Positions 1 through 7,403 of a stretch of 64,000 bases of DNA are shown here, one piece after another; position 1 is the stretch's first letter, and every line of letters starts with the position of its first letter. The DNA lies in contig NZ_BMUT01000001.1 in NCBI RefSeq assembly GCF_014650335.1, positions 611,037-675,036 on the forward strand, read 5' to 3'. Below the pieces are notes generated by a model. That model did no database searches, was not told where the DNA came from, and saw nothing but the letters and a program-made list of their open reading frames with translations. The position numbers were made by a program, and so were the translations under genes. The stretch is from Streptomyces hiroshimensis. Its GTDB lineage: Bacteria > Actinomycetota > Actinomycetes > Streptomycetales > Streptomycetaceae.

Positions 1-37
1 GGGGGCACCCCCCCAGAGGGGTAGTTACGGAGCGTTA

Positions 38-319
38 CTACAGTCGCCCGGGGTGGTCGTCGTCGGGGCGTCGTCGGTCAGGTCGGCGGGCTCGTCCGGC
101 GGCGCCTTCCTGGGCACTCTTCTGCGCGTGGCAGGGGTAGCAGATGCCTTGGAGGGCGTGGTCGCGGTGGTCGTCGGTCATCGCCTTGATGTGGTCCACC
201 TGGGTTGATCGGCGGACGTCGCAGATCCGGCACACCGGATCGCGGGCAAGGATGCGAGCTCGGATGGTGGACCAGGAGGACGGTAGCCGCGCCTTGCGGT
301 TGCTGGTCTTCCAGGTCAT
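38..319 (-). CDS. HNH endonuclease (phage type)
   Basis: A 93-residue protein with two Cys-x2-Cys pairs (CRIC near residue 31 and CYPCH near residue 61) framing a VDHIKAM stretch, the usual layout of small zinc-bound HNH nucleases. Such nucleases normally sit beside the terminase genes in actinophages and assist DNA packaging, so the structural module probably lies beyond the left edge. I start at ATG 319 because AGGAGG lies 7 bases upstream; a GTG directly before it is possible. The C-terminal 25 residues are Arg/Asp-rich and probably disordered. Motifs are seen; the packaging role is inferred. Confidence 0.8.
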   Translation of the reverse strand: MTWKTSNRKARLPSSWSTIRARILARDPVCRICDVRRSTQVDHIKAMTDDHRDHALQGICYPCHAQKSAQEGAAGRARRPDRRRPDDDHPGRL

Positions 320-425
320 CACTGATCCTCCTAGCTGCTGACTCGGCTCAAGTCCTGCCCCATTTCGCAGTTTTGGCCAACCTGGCGATAAAGCAACGGC
401 TACCCTTGGACGGGGGGTGGTCTAC

Positions 426-1397
426 GTGTCTGAGCCTTCACCAGTCCCGCCAGATGATCCCAGTGGTGATCCACCCGGCGGTGATCCGTCTCCGCCGCCC
501 CCAGCGCCTCCGAGTCCATTTATTAGAAGGCTTTGGAAATCCAAGACCTTCTGGGGCCTCGTCGGCACGGCCGTGATCTCCGCTCTTACCGTCGGCCTGA
601 CGCTTCTTCTAGGCCAGAATCAGGGGGCTGAGGAACAAAAGGGCGCGGATGAAGCAAAGAAGAAGGAACTCGCGGCAAAGCCACCAGTACTCTCCGCCGT
701 CTCCGAAGATTGGGAGGGCGCGAGGGATCCGGATTGGATCCTCGATCGCGCACTGAGTCCCAGTGCGGAGAGGAAGCTGGCGAGTCTGCCGCCGGGGAGG
801 CAACACCTACGCGAGTTCACTAAAAGCGTTGGGGCGATTGAGGTTATTGAAACGTGTGAGGCTGCTGATCGTTGCGGGTCACGCAAGCTCGTGCGCCTCA
901 CGTTGACGGGTCACCGGATGGACGCTGTCGAAGTCACAGACATCAAGGCGAAAATCCTGTCCCAAAAGCCCTCGACGCAGGAGGGGTTCATCCTAGGGCC
1001 GCATGGTGGCGCCGCAGACGTTGAAGGTGGCGTCATCGACCTGGACTCGGAGGACCGCAGGCTCAGGAACGTAGACCAGGATGGAAAGGCAGGGACACCC
1101 TACTTCGCCAAGCGTCTCGTAACCCTCAAGACTGACGAGAGGCTGGCGTTCCACATCGAGGTGACCAGCCTTACATGGGACTACGATTGGGAACTCGTAG
1201 TGAGCCTAGTCAGTGAGGGAGAGGCGTCCAAGCTGACTGTCCGATCCGACGGAACGTCTACCGGAAAGCCGTTCCGGAACCCCGGGCGAATCTATAAGCA
1301 AAGGAACTATAGGCACTTCTATGCATGCGAAGTAGGCACTCTATGTCGCATCGGCCCCGGTAAGAACGGCTATCCGGACGAAATTTGGGACCGCTGA
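426..1397 (+). CDS. Membrane-anchored ectodomain protein, unknown family (copy A)
   Basis: I do not recognise a named family. The protein (323 aa from GTG 426) has a Pro/Asp-rich cytoplasmic tail of about 35 residues, a WKSK stop, one membrane helix (about residues 42-63) and a 250-residue outer domain with three Cys. GC content is visibly lower than in the chromosomal genes. Its ectodomain aligns by eye with the protein at 2316-3110: a VTDIKAKILSQKPSTQEG stretch matches VILKSLTFHLVEKKTPVEG, followed in both by a GVI-[ND]-[FL]-D segment and a C-terminal DG...PF block. The two genes converge on the tRNA-like region. It may be a surface or superinfection-type accessory protein, but no function is shown. 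GTG 417 is an alternative start. Confidence 0.65.
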   Translation: MSEPSPVPPDDPSGDPPGGDPSPPPPAPPSPFIRRLWKSKTFWGLVGTAVISALTVGLTLLLGQNQGAEEQKGADEAKKKELAAKPPVLSAVSEDWEGARDPDWILDRALSPSAERKLASLPPGRQHLREFTKSVGAIEVIETCEAADRCGSRKLVRLTLTGHRMDAVEVTDIKAKILSQKPSTQEGFILGPHGGAADVEGGVIDLDSEDRRLRNVDQDGKAGTPYFAKRLVTLKTDERLAFHIEVTSLTWDYDWELVVSLVSEGEASKLTVRSDGTSTGKPFRNPGRIYKQRNYRHFYACEVGTLCRIGPGKNGYPDEIWDR

Positions 1398-1444
1398 AAG
1401 GGAGGAACCGTCCTTTACAGGCGGGGTGGTGACGGTGGGGTTTG

Positions 1445-1541
1445 TGGTGCCCGCCCCCGGGTTCGAACCGGGATCTCTGCGGCATAACTGCGGCCGGACG
1501 CCGCACATTGGCCGCGCACCTCTCCCTTGGGTCAGGCGGGC
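1445..1541 (-). tRNA. tRNA-like RNA 1, long central region, CCA encoded
   Basis: On the minus strand the 5' GCCCGCC pairs perfectly with 3' GGCGGGC, followed by A and an encoded CCA. The T arm CCCGG-TTCGAAC-CCGGG is perfect and a 3-bp D stem (ACC/GGT) encloses a GG-containing loop. The 97-nt length would fit a class II tRNA, but the 45 nt between D and T arms fold several ways because GCGGC and GCCGC recur. No 7-base anticodon loop with U33 forms, so I cannot assign an amino acid. It may be a degenerate or unusual element-borne tRNA, or a tRNA mimic. Overlapping plus-strand ORFs here give peptides of the kind seen when tRNAs are mistranslated. Confidence 0.5.
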
Positions 1542-1544
1542 GTG

Positions 1545-1631
1545 GGGAGTCCGCACGGGCTTGCAGCCCCGTTCGGCTCGCCCTCGGCAGCGGGGCCGAG
1601 GACCGGTTACTAGTGGGCGGTGCGGACTCCC
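1545..1631. repeat. 12-bp perfect inverted repeat between the tRNA-like RNAs
   Basis: The 12-mer at 1545-1556 (GGGAGTCCGCAC) is the exact reverse complement of 1620-1631, with 63 bases between. A smaller GGCCCCG/CGGGGCT stem can form inside. It lies exactly between the two tRNA-like RNAs, so it may be a processing stem or a third folded RNA of the same transcript. Confidence 0.6.
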
Positions 1632-1634
1632 TTG

Positions 1635-1700
1635 TGGTCCCGGCCGGAGTCGAACCGGCTTCCCCGGGCGCAGTGCGGGGGGCTCTATGGCGGCGGGACC
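1635..1700 (-). tRNA. tRNA-like RNA 2, shortened
   Basis: The acceptor stem GGTCCCG/CGGGACC is perfect and the T arm GCCGG-TTCGACT-CCGGC is perfect, ending in discriminator A without an encoded CCA. Only 32 nt lie between position 9 and the T arm, about 7 fewer than a normal D plus anticodon arm requires. No standard anticodon loop can be drawn; a CCCC/GGGG stem is the best helix. Together with the neighbouring tRNA-like RNA this looks like a decayed tRNA pair or structured mimic transcribed with the HTH gene upstream. Confidence 0.45.
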
Positions 1701-1741
1701 TGGCCATCCCCGCAGACGGGCGGCGGTGTGGGCGCGGTGGG

Positions 1742-1939
1742 TCATGCGGTCGAATGCTTCCGGTCGGTGAGGTAGGTGCGCACTTCGCGGAGGTCAACGA
1801 GGGCGCGGCCGGCGTGGTCGTACCCTCTGCGCTCGACGTGGCCGCGTCGGATCCACTGGCGGACGGCGGACGGGGTGACGCTGACGTACTGGGCGGCGGC
1901 GACGGTGTCGCAGATGATCGGTGGGGGCGTCGGGGACAC
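1742..1939 (-). CDS. Small MerR/excisionase-type HTH protein
   Basis: A 65-residue protein that is almost only a helix-turn-helix: AAQYVSVTPSAVRQWIRRGH (about residues 14-33) followed by a short wing and a helix (VDLREVRTYL). This is the layout of small excisionase/AlpA-like DNA-binding proteins of phages and integrative elements. GTG 1939 is chosen because GGGAGG precedes it. It lies just upstream of the two tRNA-like RNAs on the same strand and could be co-transcribed with them. A role as directionality factor for the serine integrase is possible but not shown. Confidence 0.7.
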   Translation of the reverse strand: MSPTPPPIICDTVAAAQYVSVTPSAVRQWIRRGHVERRGYDHAGRALVDLREVRTYLTDRKHSTA

Positions 1940-2315
1940 GTGCGCCTGCTTCCTCCCGGGTACGCCGAAAGCCCCGCCGGCGGAGGGGCCAACGAGGCCT
2001 TCTGGTGATCACTTACCCCCGAACGGGCATACGGGGGGCGCTGTTGACGAGTGTGACACGAGGCCAGAGAAACCCCAAACAGCCTCGTTTGGGCGATCAC
2101 TCGCAGCTCTGCGACGGTCCTAGGGTTCTGGTTACGGGGCGCCGGTGGAGTGGCGCTCCGTCCCCACGGCGCGGGCCCTTGTCCATCCCCGGGCAAGGGT
2201 CCGCGATTGTTTCGACTAGGCAGCGGCGCCCGGCCTGTTGAGTGCCGCCGAGTGGGCGATCTGCGGCCGCCGATATGTCCGTGCTACTGGCCAACTTCCC
2301 CTGATCCCGAACCGC
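1940..2315. other. Intergenic region between HTH gene and membrane protein B
   Basis: No convincing gene on either strand. It must carry the promoter for the minus-strand HTH gene and the 3' end of the gene at 2316. A CCCTTG/CAAGGG inverted repeat at about 2177-2200 is a weak terminator candidate. Confidence 0.5.
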
Positions 2316-3110
2316 TCAGACTTCATTCCTCTTGCCGCCCACCCATTCGAATGACCGGACCTTCTTTTGGATCTCAGCAGTCTCGAAAGGGTGCCCGTGA
2401 TCGTTGATCACGTAGGTTCCCGACGTTTTTCCGTCCGTCCATTCGAGCTTTGCGTCCCATTTGCAGTACCCGCTCGGTATCACCGTAACGAGCAGGACGG
2501 AAGGGTCGGTTGATGTGACCTTGTACGGGAACTTGAGCTCGTCTGAGCGCTCCTTGCTTGGCAGCGCAGGCCGCGTGACCCAATACGGCGCATCCTTATC
2601 GAAATTGATGACACCGTAGTGGTAGGTCGCCCCGTTGCCGCAAGCGCGCCCGAGGTTGACGTGCGTACCCTCAACCGGCGTCTTCTTTTCTACGAGGTGG
2701 AAGGTGAGGCTCTTCAGGATGACGGCCGACCTCACCGCTTTGGTGGTCACTGCCATGTGCAGCTTGACCGGGCCGGCAGGGACGGCACCGAAAGCATCCG
2801 GATCCTGATCCCAGGTCATACCTTGGATGCGCTTGCCGGCTCCAGGAGGGGTGTTCATGCGCTCACTGTCGGGGCTGTTCGGGTAGATCCAGCCGGAAGA
2901 ATTACAGTCGCTACCTTGCTCGACGTCGACGTCAATCCCGGTTGGCTCGCCAAAGACTTTGTCCTTGACGTCGGTCCCTACTTGCGTCACAACGAAGCCG
3001 ATAACAGCTACAACGGCTGCACCGATTCCAGCGAGTACCTTCTTTTTCGCGCCTTTCCAAAAAGGTCCGTCTCCGTCCGGCTGGCCCCCACCTTGAGCGT
3101 CATCTGACAT
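2316..3110 (-). CDS. Membrane-anchored ectodomain protein, unknown family (copy B)
   Basis: A 264-residue protein of unrecognised family: short Asp/Gly-rich cytoplasmic tail, KKK anchor, one membrane helix (VLAGIGAAVVAVIGFVVTQV, about residues 22-41), then a 220-residue outer domain with three Cys. The ectodomain matches the protein at 426-1397 in segment order and hydrophobic pattern, so the two are probably diverged homologues. ATG 3110 is chosen because GGGGGTG precedes it; a longer reading frame to 3158 lacks a good ribosome site. It is transcribed opposite to its homologue, with the tRNA-like RNAs and HTH gene between them. Confidence 0.65.
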   Translation of the reverse strand: MSDDAQGGGQPDGDGPFWKGAKKKVLAGIGAAVVAVIGFVVTQVGTDVKDKVFGEPTGIDVDVEQGSDCNSSGWIYPNSPDSERMNTPPGAGKRIQGMTWDQDPDAFGAVPAGPVKLHMAVTTKAVRSAVILKSLTFHLVEKKTPVEGTHVNLGRACGNGATYHYGVINFDKDAPYWVTRPALPSKERSDELKFPYKVTSTDPSVLLVTVIPSGYCKWDAKLEWTDGKTSGTYVINDHGHPFETAEIQKKVRSFEWVGGKRNEV

Positions 3111-3309
3111 TGTCACCCCCGAGCGAACCGTGAAATGTCGGGAAGAAGCCCGTCGCAACTGAGGGGCTCCATCCCGTCCATTCAGGGTGTCAGCTTGTAT
3201 GAGGAGTGGCGATAGTCAGCAGCGAAACCCCTCGAAGGGGTGACCTTATGCAAATAGGGTTGACAGTCAACTTTAAAGAAGGTGTTTGACCCTCGCTTGG
3301 AGTCCAATG

Positions 3310-4125
3310 TCATATATGGGTGTAGACAGTGTGCCGTGTCTGGGAATGACCGGAGTCTCCCTCTCGAATGGACTCTCGCTCAGGCAACGCGATCAGGGCG
3401 GCGAGGTCTATGGCGTCCCAAGCGCTTCGACACCACGGGCAGGTAATGGTGGTTGCGCCGGGGGTGTAGCGCAGGACGGCGCCGCAGGACTGCTGCCCGT
3501 CGGGGCCGGGCGCCGGGCAGTGGCCGATACGGCGGGCGCGTTTGGCCGGGTCGAGGAGCCCGGTCACCGTGCGGTGCAGCTCGGCGACTTCGGTCGCGAA
3601 CTCCGCCACCGCCGGGTGCCGTTCGACGGCCCAGGGCGTGTTGGTGCGAAGCGCGGCGGCGGCTTCGGTGAGTGGGTCTTTGCGGTAGGCGGGCGCGTGC
3701 CAGGAAAGGTGTTCGTGCCAGTCGCGGAGCCAGCTGTCGAGGGTGGCGGTCGCGGTGGTGATGACGTCGAGGACGTCGAGCCGGAGCGGTGCGGCCGGGG
3801 TCGTGCTGACGCGGTTGCGGTGGGTGGGCTCACCGGTGTGCCTGCCGGGCAGCAGGAGGCTGTGGAGGTCCTGCACGAGGCCGGGGAGCTGTGCAAGGTG
3901 ATTGGTGATGCGCTGTTCGCACGGTCGGCAGGCGTACCGGTGCTGTTCGTCGGCCCACAGTAGGCGGGGGCAGATGCAGCAGGCGGGGCGCTCTTCCTCG
4001 ATCGCCCCCGGACGGCGGCCGGCGGTCATGTCGTGTGGGGCGTCGTGGCGGTCGTAGGCGTCGAGGCGGGCGTACAGGGCGTCGAGTGCGTTGTCGGTGA
4101 TGGTGCTTGCGGTGTGGCGGGTCAC
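3310..4125 (-). CDS. Double zinc-cluster protein, unknown function
   Basis: A 271-residue hypothetical protein. An N-terminal zinc site (CCICPRLL...CRPCEQR, about residues 44-69) and a C-terminal zinc ribbon (CPAPGPDGQQSC...CPWC, about 219-246) flank a helical middle of about 150 residues. I know this type only as an actinophage/Streptomyces hypothetical. The start is GTG 4125: its bases overlap the TGA of the WhiB-like gene (GTGA), implying translational coupling. It is the last gene of the replication operon. Confidence 0.7.
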   Translation of the reverse strand: MTRHTASTITDNALDALYARLDAYDRHDAPHDMTAGRRPGAIEEERPACCICPRLLWADEQHRYACRPCEQRITNHLAQLPGLVQDLHSLLLPGRHTGEPTHRNRVSTTPAAPLRLDVLDVITTATATLDSWLRDWHEHLSWHAPAYRKDPLTEAAAALRTNTPWAVERHPAVAEFATEVAELHRTVTGLLDPAKRARRIGHCPAPGPDGQQSCGAVLRYTPGATTITCPWCRSAWDAIDLAALIALPERESIREGDSGHSQTRHTVYTHI

Positions 4126-4436
4126 GCTGCTGCCTTGGTGTGGTCCGTGCTGCGGGTCTTGAGGCGTGCGGTGGTGGGTCGGTAGCCGTGCTCTTCCTCG
4201 GTGTGGCCTCCCCAGATGCCCCACTCCTGGTGGTCGCGGGCCCAGTCGCCGCAGGCGGTGCGGACGGGGCAGCGGAAGCACAGGGCCTTGGCGGCAGCCA
4301 CGCGTTCGAGCTGTTCCTTCTGGCGCTCTGGCCGGTCGGGCGGGAAGAACAGGTCCGGCGCATCGGTGCAGGGCAACCGCGCCTCGTCGGTGCTGGGCAC
4401 GTAGGGCGGCGGGGTGATCTTGATGGGGAAGGGCAC
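4122..4436 (-). CDS. WhiB-like iron-sulfur regulator (element-borne)
   Basis: A 104-residue Wbl protein with the four iron-sulfur Cys (LPC, then CFRCPVRTAC) and the GIWGG turn that binds the sigma factor region. Chromosomal Wbl proteins control development or redox responses by binding the principal sigma factor; phage copies such as WhiBTM4 can act as dominant negatives against the host. Start GTG 4436 with GGAAAG upstream. The next gene overlaps by GTGA. It lies in a replication operon rather than next to regulators, so a role in host takeover or early transcription is inferred. Confidence 0.88.
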   Translation of the reverse strand: MPFPIKITPPPYVPSTDEARLPCTDAPDLFFPPDRPERQKEQLERVAAAKALCFRCPVRTACGDWARDHQEWGIWGGHTEEEHGYRPTTARLKTRSTDHTKAAA

Positions 4437-4469
4437 GAGGGTCTTTCCGGGTGGGGCGGGATGGGTGGT

Positions 4470-4922
4470 TCAGAACGGCGTGGGGCCGAGCCGCTGTACG
4501 GCCGTCTGCGGGCCGTTTGCGGCTTCGTGGGCGCCCGAGGGCCAGCGGGGGGCGGCTGGGCCCGGCGTGGAGGCGCTAGCGGCGCTGGTGGGGCGTATGG
4601 GGCGGGAGATGCCGGATAGCTGTACCTGGAAACCGGTGTACTTGATGCCGTCGCGCTCGTAGTCGTCGGGGCGAAGGTGGCCGGTGATGGTCACGGGGGT
4701 GCCCTTGGTGAGCTGGTCGGCGGCGGTTTCGGCGAGGCGGTCCCAGGCGGTGCAGCGCACCCACAGGGTGCCGGCGTCTTCCCACTGGCCGGTGGTGGGG
4801 TTCTTGCGGCGGTCGTTGCAGGCGACGGTGAAAGAGGCGACCGCGGTGCCGGTGCCGGTGAACCGGAGTACCGGGTCGGCGGTGAGGTTGCCGGTGGCGG
4901 TCAGGTGGGTGTCGGTGGCCAT
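4470..4922 (-). CDS. ssb: Single-stranded DNA-binding protein
   Basis: A 150-residue SSB with an OB fold over residues 1-110 (LTATGNLTADPVLRFT, LWVRCTAWDRLAE, GHLRPDDYERDG) and a Pro/Ala-rich tail. The final residues GPTPF keep the terminal Pro-Phe but lack the acidic DDD[IL]PF tip through which host SSB recruits partner proteins. It binds displaced strands during element replication and RecT recombination. Its ATG shares one base with the upstream stop (TGATG). Confidence 0.9.
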   Translation of the reverse strand: MATDTHLTATGNLTADPVLRFTGTGTAVASFTVACNDRRKNPTTGQWEDAGTLWVRCTAWDRLAETAADQLTKGTPVTITGHLRPDDYERDGIKYTGFQVQLSGISRPIRPTSAASASTPGPAAPRWPSGAHEAANGPQTAVQRLGPTPF

Positions 4923-5326
4923 CAGCGGGCGATTCCCTTCGGGACGGGGCGGCCGGTTGCGGCGAGGAGTTCGCGCACGGACCGGCGGCGGGCGGTGGGG
5001 TCGGCGGCGCGGGTGCGCTGGGCGCGCAGGGCGGCGAGGTAGGCCGTGACGTCGTCAGGGTCGGCGTCGGGGATCTCCGGCGACTGGCCGGGGCCGTGGA
5101 CGTGGCGGATGCGGGCGGCGCGGGACCGGCCTATCTCGGTGATGATCTCGGCCGGGCTGACGAACGGTTGCCGGGCGGCAATCGCGGCGGCGGCCTGCCG
5201 GGCGTCGCCGAGGGCGTAGGGGCCAAGGACGTCGTGCCAGGCATCGGGGGTGAACTCGTCGAACCGCTGTTGGGGGCACAGGGCCCGCAGGTAGCGGGTG
5301 AGGATCACGGTTTCGTCGGGGGTCAT
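4922..5326 (-). CDS. Probable helicase-loader/inhibitor (G39P-like)
   Basis: A 134-residue protein. Residues 1-60 follow the pattern of G39P-type phage helicase loaders/inhibitors: a short helix, a Phe/Trp-anchored helix (FDEFTPDAWHDVLGPYAL), then an Ala-rich helix ending in a Pro-x-x-x-Ile-x-x-Ile segment (FVSPAEIITEI). The C-terminal half is Arg-rich and may contact DNA. Position between the initiator gene (ATGA overlap) and ssb (TGATG overlap) supports a role in loading host DnaB at the element origin. The family call is by pattern only; a plain hypothetical is the alternative. Confidence 0.5.
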   Translation of the reverse strand: MTPDETVILTRYLRALCPQQRFDEFTPDAWHDVLGPYALGDARQAAAAIAARQPFVSPAEIITEIGRSRAARIRHVHGPGQSPEIPDADPDDVTAYLAALRAQRTRAADPTARRRSVRELLAATGRPVPKGIAR

Positions 5327-6231
5327 GCGGTGAGGGCTTTCGGTGTGTCGGGCGCCGCTTCGGCAGCCGCCATGCGGGCGCGGGCGCGGGCCATGGCGCG
5401 GTCGAAGAGGTCGTTGCTCGCCTGCTGCTGCCGGTCGAGGACCGGCAGCCGGACCGGTGCGTTCGGGGAGCCGGCGGGGGCATCGGGGGTGCCGTCCCAC
5501 ACCTTGATCAGGTAGCGGATGGACCTCGGCGGGTTGGCCGGGTTCCACGCCCGGCGGGCGGCATCCACCAGGCGCGGGACGGGGACGCGGTCGAGGTGAC
5601 GCCGCAGGGCCTGGCGGTCGTCGCTGTCCGTCCGCCATTGCAGATGGCACCCGGCGGCGGCGAGCTGGTCGGCGAGAGCCTGCGCGAAGGGCGGGACGCC
5701 GGGGGCGTCCGCACGTGGCCGCTCGGGGGGAGGGAGGGGGGACGGTTCTATCCCGCCAGGGATAGAACCGGGAACGGGTACGGGACGGGTACGGGACGGG
5801 GCGCTGTTAGTCACGGGGTGACTCACGCCGTTAGTAACGCCGTTACGGACCCCGTTACGCGGGGGGTCTTCCGACTCCTCCGAGGAGTCCGAGGGGGCGT
5901 TCTTGCGGTCCCTGAACCGCTTCTGACGTGCGGCGTTGCGTTCGCGCTCCGCGCGGACGTGGTCGGCGGTGGGCTGGTAGTCGTGGAAGTCGTGCAGCAT
6001 CCAGCCGTCCTCAACGCGCACCCACAACCCGGCGTCTTCGAGCTGCCGTGCTGTCGCCGTCATGCCGCGCACGTGCGCCACAAGACGCAGTTCCTTGTCG
6101 CTGATGTGTCCGTCCGTGAGGTTCGCCGCGCACCAGCACAGGGCGGAGACGTGCAGGCGGAAGGCGCGGTCCGTGAGTGTCGCCACCTTCCGGTGCGCGG
6201 GGAATCGGTCGTCCAGGCGGACCCAGGGCAC
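5323..6231 (-). CDS. Phage-type replication initiator, winged-helix N-terminus
   Basis: A 302-residue protein. Residues 1-85 (WVRLDDRFPAHRKVATLTDR, then ALCWCAANLTDGHIS and GLWVRVEDGWMLHDFHDYQP) form the winged-helix region common in phage replisome organisers and DnaD/O-like initiators. A basic helix (RAERERNAARQKRFRDRKN) and a long low-complexity Ser/Pro/Asn-Gly linker follow, then a C-terminal helical domain ending in an Ala/Arg-rich helix. It probably binds the element origin and recruits the loader encoded next. GTG start with GAGAGGA upstream; the downstream gene overlaps by ATGA. Iterons were not found inside the linker coding region. Confidence 0.65.
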   Translation of the reverse strand: MPWVRLDDRFPAHRKVATLTDRAFRLHVSALCWCAANLTDGHISDKELRLVAHVRGMTATARQLEDAGLWVRVEDGWMLHDFHDYQPTADHVRAERERNAARQKRFRDRKNAPSDSSEESEDPPRNGVRNGVTNGVSHPVTNSAPSRTRPVPVPGSIPGGIEPSPLPPPERPRADAPGVPPFAQALADQLAAAGCHLQWRTDSDDRQALRRHLDRVPVPRLVDAARRAWNPANPPRSIRYLIKVWDGTPDAPAGSPNAPVRLPVLDRQQQASNDLFDRAMARARARMAAAEAAPDTPKALTA

Positions 6232-6285
6232 GGGGGTTTCCTCTCTGGTCTCGTGGGTGGTCAGCAGGGTGCGGCAGGCCGGCGG

Positions 6286-6621
6286 TCATGCGGCTTCCGC
6301 CTGTATGTGCGGGGCGGTCAGCCGGTAGACGGCGATGCGGTGGCCGTGGGTGTCCGGCGACGTGGAGGGCACGGTGCGGCCCGTGTTCGTGATGGCCCGG
6401 GATGCGGCCAGTCCGCGGACGGCGGCACCAAGGAGCCCGTGAGGCAGGTCAGCCGGAAGACGGCCGCGGAAGTCGTTGGCGGAGAATTCGGGGACGGTCA
6501 GCGCGTGGTCGAGGATGAGGGCCTGGACCAGGGCGAGTTGTTCCCGGTCGGCGGCGGCCCGGATGCGCTCCAACAGGCCGTTGGCGCGCCGTTCCGCGCG
6601 GAACTCATGCAGCGTGCCCAT
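6286..6621 (-). CDS. Small winged-helix-like phage protein
   Basis: A 111-residue hypothetical. The central part (LILDHALTVPEFSANDFRG ... HGLLGAAVRGLAASRAI) has the helix-helix-helix plus wing pattern of small phage winged-helix proteins. No catalytic motif is visible. It lies between recT and the initiator, with its ATG overlapping the recT stop (TGATG), so a replication or recombination accessory role is the simplest reading. Confidence 0.55.
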   Translation of the reverse strand: MGTLHEFRAERRANGLLERIRAAADREQLALVQALILDHALTVPEFSANDFRGRLPADLPHGLLGAAVRGLAASRAITNTGRTVPSTSPDTHGHRIAVYRLTAPHIQAEAA

Positions 6622-7403
6622 CACGCGGCCTCCGCTTCCTGCTCGATGACCTCGCCGTCGATGACCTCCGGCAGATCCGGGGAGGCGTCGATGGCATCGG
6701 GGCTGCGGTCGGTGCGCACCGTGCCGTCATGGGCCAGTGCTCGGGACAGCGCCGTTCCCGTCGGCAGGAGCTTGAACAGCTCCCGGACCGCCGTCTTCTT
6801 GGCCATGGCTTCGTAGTGGTCGCGCCACGGGCCGGAATCGGCGGATCGCGAGTGCTTGCGGTGCCGCTCGATCTCCTCCGGCGGCAGCACCACGAACGCG
6901 GACCCGCCCCGGGTGGTCGTCGCCACGGCGTAGTACGCCACCGGGCGCCCCCGGCCAGTGAGGGCGGGCCGGTGCACCAGCGACGGCGCAAGGCCGTACT
7001 CGTGGCGGAAAACGTCGCCCTCGTACACCACGCGGGCGTCCAGCGTCTTGGCGATGGGCGACGCCCACCACAGCTTGACCATGCCCCTGTATCCGAGGAC
7101 GAACGTGCACTCGCGGCCGTAGGGAACCAAGTACGCCTCGCCCAAGGGCCCTGGTTCCACGCCGAGCTGCGCGCAGGTCATCAGGGAGCCGAGGAAGGAC
7201 TCCGGGATGGTCTGCTGCAACTTCGGCGTGCGCCGGAGAACGGTGAGGGCGACGCGCGCCATGCGGTCGGCGTCCGTCTGGGCCCACGCCGGCAAGACGC
7301 GGGCGATCTCCGGACGCATGGCCTCCACCTGGTCGGCCAAGGTCACCTGCGCGTGCTGCTGCCGCTGGCGGGCGGCCACGGCGTTCTGAATGGGGCTGGT
7401 CAT
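6621..7403 (-). CDS. recT: RecT-family single-strand annealing protein
   Basis: A 260-residue protein with RecT family features: VALTVLRRTPKLQQTIPESF, a GSLMTCAQLGVEPG helix, the LVPYGRECTFVLGYRGMVKL strand pair and the AMAKKTAVRELFKLLP block. It anneals complementary single strands made by the exonuclease encoded directly upstream; the pair works like Red/RecET for phage recombination and circularisation. ATG 7403 overlaps the YqaJ stop (ATGA). The acidic tail (VIDGEVIEQEAEAA) is typical. Length is slightly shorter than E. coli RecT (269). Confidence 0.93.
   Translation of the reverse strand: MTSPIQNAVAARQRQQHAQVTLADQVEAMRPEIARVLPAWAQTDADRMARVALTVLRRTPKLQQTIPESFLGSLMTCAQLGVEPGPLGEAYLVPYGRECTFVLGYRGMVKLWWASPIAKTLDARVVYEGDVFRHEYGLAPSLVHRPALTGRGRPVAYYAVATTTRGGSAFVVLPPEEIERHRKHSRSADSGPWRDHYEAMAKKTAVRELFKLLPTGTALSRALAHDGTVRTDRSPDAIDASPDLPEVIDGEVIEQEAEAA

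Noticed and set aside
1426..2008. Plus-strand ORFs across the tRNA-like region (peptides like APGFEPGS and GVEPASPG)
   Set aside because: These are the well-known false peptides produced by translating tRNA T arms; they lack start context and lie antisense to the structured RNAs.
3259..3271. GTTGAC-A-GTCAAC palindrome, compared with the GTCAA/TTGAC dyads at 18.8 and 19.8 kb
   Set aside because: Half-site order and spacing differ and it lies in the mobile element, so I treat the likeness as chance; it may still be a local operator.
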